A stretch of 26,808 nucleotides of DNA from a virus, in the IMG/VR virus record IMGVR_UViG_3300025000_000372, positions 1 to 26,808 of that record; one strand, given 5' to 3'. This document shows, in pieces, positions 1 through 8,169 of the stretch. The first letter of the stretch is position 1, and each line of letters starts with the position of its first letter. Under the pieces are notes generated by a model. That model was not told where the DNA came from. It searched no databases and saw only the letters and a list, made by a program, of their open reading frames with translations. The position numbers and the translations under genes were made by a program.

Positions 1-2495
1 ACAACGCCTACTTTGGGAATACTTGTCATTGAGGTATAAGCTTGAATAGCACCAAGAGTCATTGATATAGTTGCACTGGAAATAGCCATTTTCTTACCAG
101 CTTCAAACTGTTCTTTGTTGCCCTCCATCAGCAACGAACCAATTCTACCTAAAGAATCAGCAAGACTAGCAAAGCCAGTTTTAGCGGTTTCTATATCAAG
201 TCTTCGTTTAGAGTCGGCATAAGTCTGATCGTTTTTCAATTTAGCTGCGTTTGCTTCAGCTTGTACCGCCCCCTCCATTTGCGAATATTTAATTATGCTT
301 TTAAGTCGTTCTTCGTGAAACTTTTTAAGATCGGCTAACTTCGAGTCGTAAATATCATAATTATCAGCAGCGGCTTTACTATTTAAACCTTCGTTAATTC
401 CGCCAATAGTGGCATCGGCTCTTTCCTTTTGTTCCTGAGAAATAGAACTTTGCGGAATGCTATATTGATCGGACGTGCGAAGTTTATACTGTGCAATATT
501 TTGAACAGGACCGCCTGAGTCAAATAACGACAACTTTTGGTCTTTAAAAGGAGAAGTTGTATTATACCTATTCGTCTTTAAATCCCCTGCTTGCATTGTA
601 CTAATGTTAAAAACGTTAGAAGCTATCTCTTGAAGCCTATCGTTTTCAGTAGTAACTTCAAGCCAACGCTGACTTTCATCACGCATCATTTGTTGATATT
701 CTTCTATATTTTTAAGAAGTAGATCATTACTACGTGAATATTTAGTAACGTCAGTAACACTTGTTGCTGTTGAAGTACCACTTGCTTTTCCACCTTTACC
801 CGATGGAGTAATAATAGTTCCTATATTTTCTTTTAACTTTTTAATAGCTTCAACATTCATTTGTAACTTGTAAATATCAGATGCACCGCCCGCTGCGTTG
901 CTTGCCATCAAGGAAATGTAACCTTTAGTTCGAGCCAATGCAAAAAGTTCAGGTCCGTCCATTGGAAAAGCAGCTTGAAATTCAGCCATATTTCCAGCAG
1001 TTGCTAATGGTTTTTTATTACCAAAAACCGACATACCAGAAGTCATTTTATTAGCCAAATTAGCCTCGGTAGCAAACTTTTGATTCTGATTTGCTTGCGA
1101 CGCTACTTTATAACCGCCATAAGCTGCTACAGCAGCACCCCCTGTAGCAATTCCAGCAGCACCACCTGAAATAGCGGCAAGTTTAGCAAACCATTCAATT
1201 GCCATGAGTTCTCGTTTAAGAGCAACTACAGCAACTATCATTTTGCCAATACCTGTGACGAATCCCGCAAATAAAGCAGCTTCACCCATCAGCTTAATTG
1301 CGTCTCGTGACTCCCAAAGAAATTTAGCTACGGTTTTAATGTCTTGAAAGCCGTCCCTTAAAAACGCTTGAATCTTTTCTTTATTAGCGTCTGCGTACTT
1401 ATTAATTTCCTTCATTTGCAAAACTATTTCATGAAACGCAGGAGCTAGACCACCACGCAATACTTCATCACGAATGGTAGCCATTGTTGATTTAACAGTT
1501 TCCCACATAGAATCTATGTCACCTTGCGCGGCTGCAAAACCAACAAGGAGTTTTCCTATGTTTTCGTCAATTGTTCCTGCCTTTTTCCATCGTTCTATTT
1601 TAGCAACAATATCCTGGTCAATACCCACCAGCATTTTTAAAAGAGCATTACCCTCCTTCATTGTGCCTGTCATTAAACCGCGTATCTCTTGACCAAACTG
1701 CATATTCGGATTAGGGGTAGCCTGCGCTATTACAGCGAGTGCATTGGCAGTATTACGACGACCTTCAATAGCCTTTTTGTTATTTATATCAAGGTAAACC
1801 CCTTGCTGAATGTACGCCCTATTCATCAATTGCAATTGTTCATACGAAGCCGAAGTTTCGGTATCCATGCGAACTAAAACCTTTTCAACTGCTTCAGCGT
1901 AAATTTTATTTTGTTTATATGCTTCGCCTATATCTTTAAGACCGTTATTCATGGAAGTTATTAAAGCAGCGTTAGTTACTATCGAAGTATTATAGTTTTC
2001 AATTGCACTTATTGCTGTTTTAGGGATAGAACCTATCGAAGACATTACGGTATTTACAAGAGAATACAAAATTTGAACCTTCGCAATGGCTGCAACAGAA
2101 GCCAAAGACAAAAGATTTAAACTGTTAGTTTGTTTAGTAACAGGTTCAGGATTTAAATTAGCAATTTGCCTATTCATGGCAGCATAAGCACGTCTAACTT
2201 CATCAGCAGAAGCTACCCCTGAATTTTTTATTTTATCAAAAGAAGCTTTTATTTCATTAGTTTCTCTTGTTATTTGTATTGCCGTTTTTATATCAAGCTT
2301 GTTAAATGCCAATTGCAAACGGTCAATTGCAGTAGACCCGTTTTCAGACATTTTCTTAATATAGTATTCAGACTGTTGCGCGTTTTTAAACACAACGTTA
2401 GCCCACTTCTCAACCATTTGAGCGCCTTTACCCAAATCATGTTGAAAACGAGCCGTGTCAGCAGATAAACTTACTACCAGATCGCCTAATGACAT
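1..2495 (-). CDS. Tail tape measure protein (partial, runs off left edge)
   Basis: Open frame of at least 831 codons from ATG at 2495, continuing past base 1. It begins MSLGDLVVSLSADTARF, the usual N-terminus of lambda gpH / TMP-type tape measure proteins, and the rest is Ala/Lys/Gln-rich and mostly helical. A hydrophobic Gly/Ala-rich stretch near residues 410-460 (AAISGGAAGIATGGAAVAA) fits the membrane-inserting segment of these proteins. In the family it sets tail length and is ejected with the DNA. The start is supported by an AAGGAT Shine-Dalgarno and by lying 2 nt past the stop of the upstream gp10-like gene. It follows the tail tube and chaperone genes, as expected. The C-terminus is outside the window. 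Confidence 0.9.
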   Translation of the reverse strand, partial: MSLGDLVVSLSADTARFQHDLGKGAQMVEKWANVVFKNAQQSEYYIKKMSENGSTAIDRLQLAFNKLDIKTAIQITRETNEIKASFDKIKNSGVASADEVRRAYAAMNRQIANLNPEPVTKQTNSLNLLSLASVAAIAKVQILYSLVNTVMSSIGSIPKTAISAIENYNTSIVTNAALITSMNNGLKDIGEAYKQNKIYAEAVEKVLVRMDTETSASYEQLQLMNRAYIQQGVYLDINNKKAIEGRRNTANALAVIAQATPNPNMQFGQEIRGLMTGTMKEGNALLKMLVGIDQDIVAKIERWKKAGTIDENIGKLLVGFAAAQGDIDSMWETVKSTMATIRDEVLRGGLAPAFHEIVLQMKEINKYADANKEKIQAFLRDGFQDIKTVAKFLWESRDAIKLMGEAALFAGFVTGIGKMIVAVVALKRELMAIEWFAKLAAISGGAAGIATGGAAVAAYGGYKVASQANQNQKFATEANLANKMTSGMSVFGNKKPLATAGNMAEFQAAFPMDGPELFALARTKGYISLMASNAAGGASDIYKLQMNVEAIKKLKENIGTIITPSGKGGKASGTSTATSVTDVTKYSRSNDLLLKNIEEYQQMMRDESQRWLEVTTENDRLQEIASNVFNISTMQAGDLKTNRYNTTSPFKDQKLSLFDSGGPVQNIAQYKLRTSDQYSIPQSSISQEQKERADATIGGINEGLNSKAAADNYDIYDSKLADLKKFHEERLKSIIKYSQMEGAVQAEANAAKLKNDQTYADSKRRLDIETAKTGFASLADSLGRIGSLLMEGNKEQFEAGKKMAISSATISMTLGAIQAYTSMTSIPKVGV

Positions 2496-2496
2496 A

Positions 2497-2991
2497 TCAT
2501 ATATCCTTTAATCTGAGTTTGATGTAATTAGCAATTGCTTCAACAGCAAAAACCTTCATATCTTCAAAAGCAGGTCGCATAAAACCAATACCACCATTAG
2601 CCGCTCTCATTTTAGAAGTCCCAAATTCTTGGAACTTCCAATACCATGCTTCTTTATTTTTAACATATATTTCGTAACTAATTTTATATCCACGCGAACC
2701 CGAACTATCTACTTTAATTCTAATCATTTTTTTCATATTACCTGGAAGTATCCACACTCCCATTTTAGCACTATCAAACTTTTTAAACAGTTTTGACGCA
2801 TACGATTTAAGAATGTGAGGTGCTGCACTTTTAGGAGCATATTCAATTGCTCTTTTTTGTATCAACCTACCACCTTCTTTAATAGCTCCTTGCAAAATTT
2901 GCTTTGCCAGTTTATCAGGGTATTCCATTAATTCCTTTTCTAACGCGCGAAGCCCCGTTATTTGAATGTTGCCAACTTTAACATCATTCAT
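2497..2991 (-). CDS. HK97 gp10-like neck/minor tail protein
   Basis: 164 residues. The C-terminal half has the HK97-gp10 family signature: YWKFQEFGTSKMRA followed by GFMRPAFE (about residues 118-142), preceded by a Lys-rich helical region with EYAPKS. In the family it acts at the head-tail junction or tail end. Here it sits between the tail chaperones and the tape measure gene rather than in the neck block with the connector genes, which is unusual. The start codon lies beside one arm of a perfect 13-bp inverted repeat (2949-2961 with 2990-3002) just downstream of the GGAG Shine-Dalgarno, so initiation may be structure-controlled. Confidence 0.85.
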   Translation of the reverse strand: MNDVKVGNIQITGLRALEKELMEYPDKLAKQILQGAIKEGGRLIQKRAIEYAPKSAAPHILKSYASKLFKKFDSAKMGVWILPGNMKKMIRIKVDSSGSRGYKISYEIYVKNKEAWYWKFQEFGTSKMRAANGGIGFMRPAFEDMKVFAVEAIANYIKLRLKDI

Positions 2992-3002
2992 AACGGGGCT
3001 TC
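2949..3002 (-). repeat. 13-bp perfect inverted repeat over the gp10-like start codon
   Basis: GAAGCCCCGTTAT at 3002-2990 on the minus strand pairs perfectly with ATAACGGGGCTTC at 2961-2949, with a 28-nt loop. The 5' arm falls between the Shine-Dalgarno (about 3003-3007) and the ATG (2991-2989), and the 3' arm lies inside codons 11-15. In the mRNA this would enclose the initiation region. Pairing is seen directly; a regulatory effect is inferred. Confidence 0.6.
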
Positions 3003-3005
3003 TCC

Positions 3006-3428
3006 TTACAATCCGAAAACTTCTCGGTCAATTTTTTCTTGAATTTGTTCTTGAGTCAACACCTTCTCAGGTTTCTTCGGCACAAAATTCATGAACTCAA
3101 TGCTTTGCCACGGTTCTTTTTTCTTTTCAGGATCACGATTCAAGTTGTGGTGCATCGCAAGAAGTTGACCATGCCTCAATTCGCTTCTGTTCTCCCCAAA
3201 CGGTTCAATGCTCTCATAATCGAACCATCCTGTCACCTGAGAAGCGGTCAACCCTCTTTTTCCAGGTAATGTAATCGTGAAGCTTCGAGGTTTACCAAAC
3301 CAGACGCCCAAATTAACCCGTAGCGTCCTTTCTGGTTCCCCGTTAAGCAATTCATCAGGGTGACGACAACCAAGCTCTAAACAGAGGCGATAGAGGGCGA
3401 TTCGGGCTGGTTGTCGTCTGAGTTTTTT
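3006..3428 (-). CDS. Tail assembly chaperone C-terminal part (gpT-like), made by -1 frameshift
   Basis: The open -1 frame runs from the slippery site at 3428-3422 to the stop at 3006 without interruption. It reads ARIALYRLCLELGCRHPDEL, then TASQVTGWFDYESIEPFGE and LNRDPEKKKEPW, the pattern of lambda gpT-like / DUF4035 proteins (helical N-terminus, 'W..Y..lEPFGe', 'NrdpkKrkEP'). The only in-frame start candidate at 3350 is a TTG without a good Shine-Dalgarno, and it would discard the conserved first part. Expression is therefore best explained as the extension of the gpG-like protein (starting 3769) by a -1 frameshift. The fusion would have about 254 residues: 116 from the upstream frame plus 138. 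In the family the gpGT fusion recruits tail tube protein to the tape measure. Confidence 0.85.
   Translation of the reverse strand, partial: KKLRRQPARIALYRLCLELGCRHPDELLNGEPERTLRVNLGVWFGKPRSFTITLPGKRGLTASQVTGWFDYESIEPFGENRSELRHGQLLAMHHNLNRDPEKKKEPWQSIEFMNFVPKKPEKVLTQEQIQEKIDREVFGL
3362..3428 (-). promoter_or_regulatory. Programmed -1 ribosomal frameshift site with stem-loop
   Basis: In the reading frame of the upstream chaperone the codons are GAA AAA AAC, so A AAA AAC (3428-3422) is a canonical X XXY YYZ slippery heptamer. Three bases downstream begins GACGACAACC (3418-3409), exactly complementary to GGTTGTCGTC (3371-3362): a 10-bp stem. Its roughly 37-nt loop holds a smaller CTCT/AGAG hairpin and the zero-frame TAG stop. 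Confidence 0.85.
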
Positions 3429-3769
3429 TCTTCTTCACCTGTCAAGCCGTTCAGCTTTCGGGCTGCTTCAGCCAGCTTCAGGAATGGTCCTTGAGCGCCA
3501 CGCTTGATAGTTTCAATATCGCTATCATCAAAAATACGATTACCGTTTTCATCAACAGCCCCATAACAAATCAACGCTGCTTGAAACCTACCCATTTCAA
3601 GAACTTCTTCACCTTCTTCGTTTGTGGTTCTGTTTGCAGGATCACTGTAAATTTTGATGTAATCAGGACCGGATAGTTCAGTCATAATTACTGTGCCGCT
3701 TTTCAATTCTACAACTTCAGTTGGTAAACGCAGTTCCTGAAACAGTTCGTGTTTGTTGAGAGTACCCAT
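3377..3769 (-). CDS. Tail assembly chaperone, gpG-like (zero-frame product)
   Basis: 130 residues, acidic C-terminus. Position between the tail tube and tape measure genes, size, and a downstream overlapping -1 frame identify it as the lambda gpG equivalent. Motifs: ELSGPDYIKIYSD in the first half and a helical middle part, then a linker GEEEKNSDDNQPESP that contains the slippery codons. Termination at 3377 gives the short form; a -1 shift at residues 114-116 gives the long gpGT-like form. Both forms act with the tape measure protein during tail tube polymerisation and are normally absent from virions. The gene is preceded by a UUCG-capped hairpin at 3799-3816. Confidence 0.85.
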   Translation of the reverse strand: MGTLNKHELFQELRLPTEVVELKSGTVIMTELSGPDYIKIYSDPANRTTNEEGEEVLEMGRFQAALICYGAVDENGNRIFDDSDIETIKRGAQGPFLKLAEAARKLNGLTGEEEKNSDDNQPESPSIASV

Positions 3770-3798
3770 TGCGAATATCGCCTTTCTGACGTGAGATT

Positions 3799-3816
3799 AG
3801 CGCCCCGAAGGGCGCT
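3799..3816 (-). other. Intergenic UUCG hairpin between tail tube and chaperone genes
   Basis: On the minus strand AGCGCCC-TTCG-GGGCGCT, a perfect 7-bp stem with a UUCG tetraloop. No T-run follows on this strand; TTTT follows only on the plus strand. It looks like an intercistronic stability or processing element rather than a true terminator. Confidence 0.6.
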
Positions 3817-3824
3817 TTTAAAAT

Positions 3825-4496
3825 TTAAGATTTGGTTACAGAACCCGAACGCTTGATTTCTACCGAACCAGTAACAACGCCATCTTTAGAAGCATCGCCA
3901 ACTTTCGGAAACGACTTAACATAACCGGCAAAAGTACGAATCGGAGTTGCGCCGGAAGGATAAGTAATTTTAAACGTAGAGATAGCACGAGCATCAAAAG
4001 CCGTTTCCATAGCAGCGAGTCCTGCATCCGAATCAACACAGTATACACTCATGGTAACATTACCCGTATCAGGCAAACCGGGAAGATACTCTTTAGTTGT
4101 TGAATCAAGGTCCGTAACTTCAATGTCAGGCGAAGTGTCAGACGTACCTTTAATGTCAGTCATTTGCCCAACTTTTACCCAAGCGGTAGGGGTTACGGTA
4201 GTGCTACCGTCAACGGTAATCGTTTTGCCTACAGTGTTAACGTCAATACTAATCGTGTCATTTGTTGCGCCGGTTGCGTAATGTGTAGCAACTTTGGTAA
4301 GACCGTTCAGCGTTGCTGCGTCAGCACCGGTAAATCCGGCAAGTGTAATACTGTCACCATTGGCAACACCAGCATGGCCTGTGATTGCAAGAATAGTAGG
4401 ATAACCGACGGTGATTGCGGTAACTACTTCAGGGGTCGCTGCGGTTCCGGCAATGTGAAGCGTGGTTCCTTGAGACTGAATAGCGGCTGTTGACAT
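3825..4496 (-). CDS. Major tail tube protein
   Basis: 223 residues, lambda gpV-like tail tube family. The N-terminus (IQSQGTTLHIAG) and C-terminal part (GQMTDIKG, DLDSTTKEYLPGLPDTGNVT, SGSVEIKRSGSV) show the tube fold typical of siphoviruses. Between them, roughly residues 25-105, lies an inserted beta-rich segment with TGHAGVANGDSITLAGFTGA and LNGLTKV, resembling the FCCH-like domain found within some phage tube proteins. The protein polymerises to form the tail tube. It follows the tail terminator and a membrane-protein gene and precedes the chaperones, as expected. Strong Shine-Dalgarno AAGGAG. Confidence 0.9.
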   Translation of the reverse strand: MSTAAIQSQGTTLHIAGTAATPEVVTAITVGYPTILAITGHAGVANGDSITLAGFTGADAATLNGLTKVATHYATGATNDTISIDVNTVGKTITVDGSTTVTPTAWVKVGQMTDIKGTSDTSPDIEVTDLDSTTKEYLPGLPDTGNVTMSVYCVDSDAGLAAMETAFDARAISTFKITYPSGATPIRTFAGYVKSFPKVGDASKDGVVTGSVEIKRSGSVTKS

Positions 4497-4523
4497 AACT
4501 TTCTCCTTTACTTGTTATTTTAA

Positions 4524-4874
4524 CTACGGTTTATCCTGCATTTGTTTCATACTACCTTGTTGATCTATATATTGATTTCGTGCGCGTATTCCATCAACTT
4601 CTTTTCGCAAGCTTTCAATGCGCTCAGTATGTTGCATGAGAACTACATCGTTTTTACTAAGTAAGGTTTGAATGTCGCTAGTTTTAGTTATCAAAGTCAC
4701 CATGCCAATACTAAGTACCGTTCCAATAACTCCCAAGAACCATAACATTGCGGTCCACCTTCCTGAGTTTTTGTCTACCGTAGATTGAAGTCTATCGGTA
4801 AGTTCACGATGCTTATCGCAATCAATGTCGTTTTTGCGTCGGTCCTCACCGCTTCTTTCAGTCACATGAACCAT
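4524..4874 (-). CDS. Small membrane protein with coiled-coil tail, unknown role
   Basis: 116 residues. Hydrophilic basic N-terminus, one transmembrane segment at about residues 42-64 (AMLWFLGVIGTVLSIGMVTLI), then a predicted helical coiled-coil tail. I cannot assign a family with confidence; in layout it resembles XhlA-type or holin-associated phage membrane proteins. A membrane protein between the tail terminator and tail tube genes is out of place for a structural block. It starts 2 nt after the tail terminator stop with a GGGGGT Shine-Dalgarno, so it is co-transcribed and probably translationally coupled with that gene. Confidence 0.65.
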   Translation of the reverse strand: MVHVTERSGEDRRKNDIDCDKHRELTDRLQSTVDKNSGRWTAMLWFLGVIGTVLSIGMVTLITKTSDIQTLLSKNDVVLMQHTERIESLRKEVDGIRARNQYIDQQGSMKQMQDKP

Positions 4875-4876
4875 AC

Positions 4877-5311
4877 CTACCCCCTTTTAGACCAAACGTA
4901 AAATTCAGAATGAGAAAAAAACCTTCGAGTATCTTCTTCAAAACCTTCTTGTGGAGGCGCGATAATAACGTTACTTAAAGCACCAGCTACGTTATAATGG
5001 TCAACGGAGGCTTCGATGTTTTGATTAGCAAGTTCGTTAGCAGTATTCATTGCGTCAATTACTGAATTTGTTGTTGCTTTAAATTCAGTATAGTCAATTG
5101 AATAAACACTAACTTGTACACGTACTCTTGAAAGTGAATCACTACCAGCAAGACCACTGTAAGTTTGACCGCCTACTATAGTCCAAGCTCCATACATATT
5201 ACTAACACTCGAAGTTAACCCATCAGGATCAGGATGAACTATAGGATAAATTTCATCACCGAAGACCGGAGTTAAAATAGTATTAATTTGATTTTCGAGA
5301 GGTATTGTCAT
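4877..5311 (-). CDS. Tail terminator / tail completion protein (DUF3168-like)
   Basis: 144 residues. N-terminal helix (PLENQINTILTPVFG), then YPIVHPDPDG, YGAWTIVGG, and the strand-helix unit SLSRVRVQVSVYSIDYTEFKAT, which is the characteristic core of DUF3168 / HK97 gp10-neighbour tail terminators. The C-terminus FSHSEFYVWSK is the expected closing strand. In the family it forms the ring ending the tail tube and joining it to the head. It overlaps the head-closure gene by 4 nt (ATGA), so translation is coupled. Confidence 0.8.
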   Translation of the reverse strand: MTIPLENQINTILTPVFGDEIYPIVHPDPDGLTSSVSNMYGAWTIVGGQTYSGLAGSDSLSRVRVQVSVYSIDYTEFKATTNSVIDAMNTANELANQNIEASVDHYNVAGALSNVIIAPPQEGFEEDTRRFFSHSEFYVWSKRG

Positions 5312-5634
5312 ATAGCTCTCACACCTGAGTTAGTAGTTAAAACAATATCTTTATTTTGTATATCTACGTTATTGACATTCAGAATACTATAAACAACGTC
5401 TTGATAAACAACTCTCATTGTGGGCAAAATTCCAGCCACATACCTAAAGCTTATTTTCTGATCGGCACTAGGCCAAGTAGTTACTGAAGAAGTTCGCTCA
5501 TTACCTTTTAAGTTTTCAATAGCTGCCCACAATGAAGCATAAGTAGACCAAGTTGTGAGTACAGAACCATTAGGTTGCTTTGTTTGAGAGGCAACCTCAA
5601 TTCTTATAAAGCAATTGCGCTTACCGGCCCTCAT
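5308..5634 (-). CDS. Head closure / head-tail adaptor protein (SPP1 gp16-like)
   Basis: 108 residues. The N-terminal RAGKRNCFIRIEVASQTKQPNG, then SLWAAIENLKGNER and the strand pattern ISFRYVAGILPTMRVVYQD followed by YSILNVNNVD fit the PF05521 head-tail joining family (SPP1 gp16, HK97 gp7-type). It closes the connector under the portal after DNA packaging. It starts 4 nt inside the connector gene (ATGA overlap), with the tail terminator overlapping its end the same way, giving a compact neck block in the canonical order connector, closure, terminator. Confidence 0.85.
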   Translation of the reverse strand: MRAGKRNCFIRIEVASQTKQPNGSVLTTWSTYASLWAAIENLKGNERTSSVTTWPSADQKISFRYVAGILPTMRVVYQDVVYSILNVNNVDIQNKDIVLTTNSGVRAI

Positions 5635-6239
5635 AATTTCATTATCCTGTAATTTGCGATTAATCCGTCACAAATAGTTTCAGTAAGATCAATAGCAACT
5701 TCGCCTCTTGCACCAATTACAACACTTTCTCTATTTTCAAAAAGTGAAGCTGCGTTTATTAGCATCCACTGTTTAATACTTTTAGGTATGTTGTCTGACG
5801 TATCTGGAGCAATCGGGCCATAACCGCAAGTAAAGTTAATAGTCACAGAAGCAATGTCGTTTAAAGCAACGGGCCATTCTGAATTATAAACAGGTAAAAC
5901 ATATCCAGGTTCAGAAGTTGTAATCACGCGATATGCTAAACTACTCAGTGTTTGTTCAACTCCGTCAGAATCTAAATACTTAATTGAGTTTACTGTTTGC
6001 AACGGTGGTTTTGGTAATTGTATTATGCCACGACCAGAAGGAAAAGCGTCAAGGGTAAGTTCCCATACTTGAGTTATCAAAGCACGTTTAGTGATAGATT
6101 CAGCTCGTTCTCTGACAGAACCTATTATTAAATCTACAACGTCAGCTTCAGCCGTTAAATCAACATTACGGGTTTGCAGTTCGACGGCACCTATTGCAAT
6201 TGGCTCAGAAGCAGGCGGTATTATTAAAGTTAAGTTCAT
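5631..6239 (-). CDS. Head-tail connector, gp6-like
   Basis: 202 residues from ATG at 6239, chosen over the in-frame start 45 nt upstream because GGAG lies 5 nt before it and it then clears the preceding gene. Motifs of the HK97 gp6-like / phage_connect_1 family: N-terminal LTLIIPPASEPIA, a helical segment with RERAESITKRALITQVWELTLDAFP, LPKPPLQTVNSIKYLDSDG, and a C-terminal helix bundle after FTCGYG (IPKSIKQWMLINAA). It docks below the portal ring. Its stop overlaps the head-closure start (ATGA). It directly follows the beta-helix gene of the secreted cassette. Confidence 0.85.
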   Translation of the reverse strand: MNLTLIIPPASEPIAIGAVELQTRNVDLTAEADVVDLIIGSVRERAESITKRALITQVWELTLDAFPSGRGIIQLPKPPLQTVNSIKYLDSDGVEQTLSSLAYRVITTSEPGYVLPVYNSEWPVALNDIASVTINFTCGYGPIAPDTSDNIPKSIKQWMLINAASLFENRESVVIGARGEVAIDLTETICDGLIANYRIMKL

Positions 6240-6249
6240 AATTACTCCG

Positions 6250-8169
6250 TTAAGGACCAAAAACAGGGCCAAAGTTAAAGACACTTAGCGCACGCCGCGC
6301 CGATGCCGCTACCTGCACCGCCACCGCGCCAATATCCACGCCACCCTCGCCGGAGCCTTTTAGGGCGGGATTGGTAGGGGTGAATGCAGCTCGTGCTGCT
6401 GTATAAAAACTTTCCCATTTAGCCGCTGTGTTGAATCCTGTGTCGTCATTCCGCTTGCGAATCTCCAGCCAAATATCATCCCACGTTGTAGCCACAGGGA
6501 GAAAGGTTTTACCCCATACCAAAAAATTGAAATCTTTGTTTAAAAAGCCCGGATCGGCTGTTGTAATGTCATGTCCGCCTGGAGGGGTTGGCGATGCATA
6601 TTTAGCATCATCTAAATCGTAACCGTCCGCTGTACCATTCAGTCGGGCATTATAATCACAATCCAGCATTGAGGCGTCAGCGATGGTTGAGGCACTTTCT
6701 TGTTTTACAATGTAGTGAGTCCCTGGCACAGGGCTGTACATTATATTATTACGGACTTTTTGCACTGTATTAGCGACCAGCGTAGCACCTTCAAGAGTGA
6801 CTAATTTGCCGTTTTTACCTATAACTGTATTATTTTCGACTACTACTGTCGTAGGGGTATGGTTCCCCACTAATGCAACTACGGAGTTACTGGTATTATT
6901 ATTGTTCGTATCTGATATAGCGATGCCGTTTTTTATACTGCCGCCACCGGCCACCGATACAAAAACCCCTCCTGACGGTGCTGATGTCGCGGTTTCTGCT
7001 ACCCACCCGTCAACCAACATAGGACCAACACAACGCCAATGGTCGTTGTCTGTTGTTGCTGTATGCAATGATACCAGTCGAGACATTATTGTGCCGGCAG
7101 GGGCCAAAGCATTGACGCCCCCTGCGGTCGCTCGATTGTATGTAAAGATATCCTCTAGCAAAACCATATTAGTGGACGAACCACCGCCGTGACTCAGAGG
7201 GGCCAAGGCACTACCGGACGTGATTGCAATAGCTACTCGTTGCAATGACCAGCCGATATAATATTGTAGTTGTACGCCGCCCTCTATGACACTATCCCTA
7301 ATCATCCGTGTGCCAGTTGTTATACTCTGTGAGGTCCAACAGAGTACGCTATAAAGAGATGCTGCCTGCGCTGGATTTTTGATTGTAGTTTTATCAATTA
7401 AAAATGTCGCCGTAGCAACTATTCCACTATTACCGTGACCGACCACAATCCCTGTACATCCGTCAACAATACAATTTTCCAGCGAAAATCTATTGGTCGC
7501 GCCCTGTAACTGAGCTGTCGCCCATTGTGTCGTGCCATATCCCAAGTTAGTAAAATTAGTCCACTTGCCCTCTAACCGACCGGCACCTAGTAATCCAACT
7601 GTCACAGTCTGTGTGCCCACCCTAACTGTAGCACCATCAGTAAATCCGCCAAAATTAGCAGAACCAACAGCATTTGTGAACGTTACCCTATTTGACCCTG
7701 TCCCTGTCCCAGTCAATTTTAATATGGCATTTGGCTGATCCGTGACCATCCCGATTCGCCAGATATAATGATTATCGGCAGGCACAGCCGATTGCGAACT
7801 ATCGTGGTGAATAACTGCCCCGGCGTTAGCAACCCATGTTGCATTTGCTTGCAAAATCGGGCCTCGGAATACGAGCGTACCGTTAATAATTAAAATCCCA
7901 GTTCCTGCTGTTGACGCACATTGAATAGCTGGGGCTGAAATATCTTCTGGTGTGGATAGAGTTGGAGATGATCCCACAATGGCCGTCACCCCGACGGGTA
8001 TTGTCAAGGTAACGCCGTCAGCTATGGTAATGGTGTCACCGGCGGCAAATTCAGTCCCTCCAAAAGTGGCTGCGACATTTATATCTCCTGTGACTGATGC
8101 CGTTAAAGCCGCCGCCCAACTATTCCCTGCAACCGCCAATATCATCAGCACCATCAAAAATCTTTTCAT
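6250..8169 (-). CDS. Secreted beta-helix-like protein
   Basis: 639 residues from ATG at 8169, chosen because GGAG sits 5 nt upstream and the protein then begins with a clean Sec signal peptide (MKRFLMVLMILAVAG, likely cut after SWA). After it come Thr/Ala/Val/Gly-rich short strands and Asn-rich turns (AGDTITIADGVTLTIP, VVVENNTVIGKNGKLV, VRNNIMYSPVPG) typical of right-handed parallel beta-helices in surface or polysaccharide-interacting proteins. The C-terminal region has a helical WDDIWLEIRKRND segment. Composition is visibly more GC-rich than the flanking neck genes, suggesting separate acquisition. It could be a lysogenic-conversion surface protein or an exported spike; the signal peptide argues against an ordinary virion tailspike. 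Confidence 0.75.
   Translation of the reverse strand: MKRFLMVLMILAVAGNSWAAALTASVTGDINVAATFGGTEFAAGDTITIADGVTLTIPVGVTAIVGSSPTLSTPEDISAPAIQCASTAGTGILIINGTLVFRGPILQANATWVANAGAVIHHDSSQSAVPADNHYIWRIGMVTDQPNAILKLTGTGTGSNRVTFTNAVGSANFGGFTDGATVRVGTQTVTVGLLGAGRLEGKWTNFTNLGYGTTQWATAQLQGATNRFSLENCIVDGCTGIVVGHGNSGIVATATFLIDKTTIKNPAQAASLYSVLCWTSQSITTGTRMIRDSVIEGGVQLQYYIGWSLQRVAIAITSGSALAPLSHGGGSSTNMVLLEDIFTYNRATAGGVNALAPAGTIMSRLVSLHTATTDNDHWRCVGPMLVDGWVAETATSAPSGGVFVSVAGGGSIKNGIAISDTNNNNTSNSVVALVGNHTPTTVVVENNTVIGKNGKLVTLEGATLVANTVQKVRNNIMYSPVPGTHYIVKQESASTIADASMLDCDYNARLNGTADGYDLDDAKYASPTPPGGHDITTADPGFLNKDFNFLVWGKTFLPVATTWDDIWLEIRKRNDDTGFNTAAKWESFYTAARAAFTPTNPALKGSGEGGVDIGAVAVQVAASARRALSVFNFGPVFGP

Noticed and set aside
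3006-3350. Independent 114-codon gene starting at TTG 3350
   Set aside because: The start has no good Shine-Dalgarno and would cut off conserved residues that the -1 frame supplies upstream; frameshift expression explains the data better.
6797-7192. Plus-strand open frame of 131 codons
   Set aside because: It is antisense to the beta-helix gene, has no Shine-Dalgarno, and its Pro/Thr/Val-rich composition mirrors the opposite frame.
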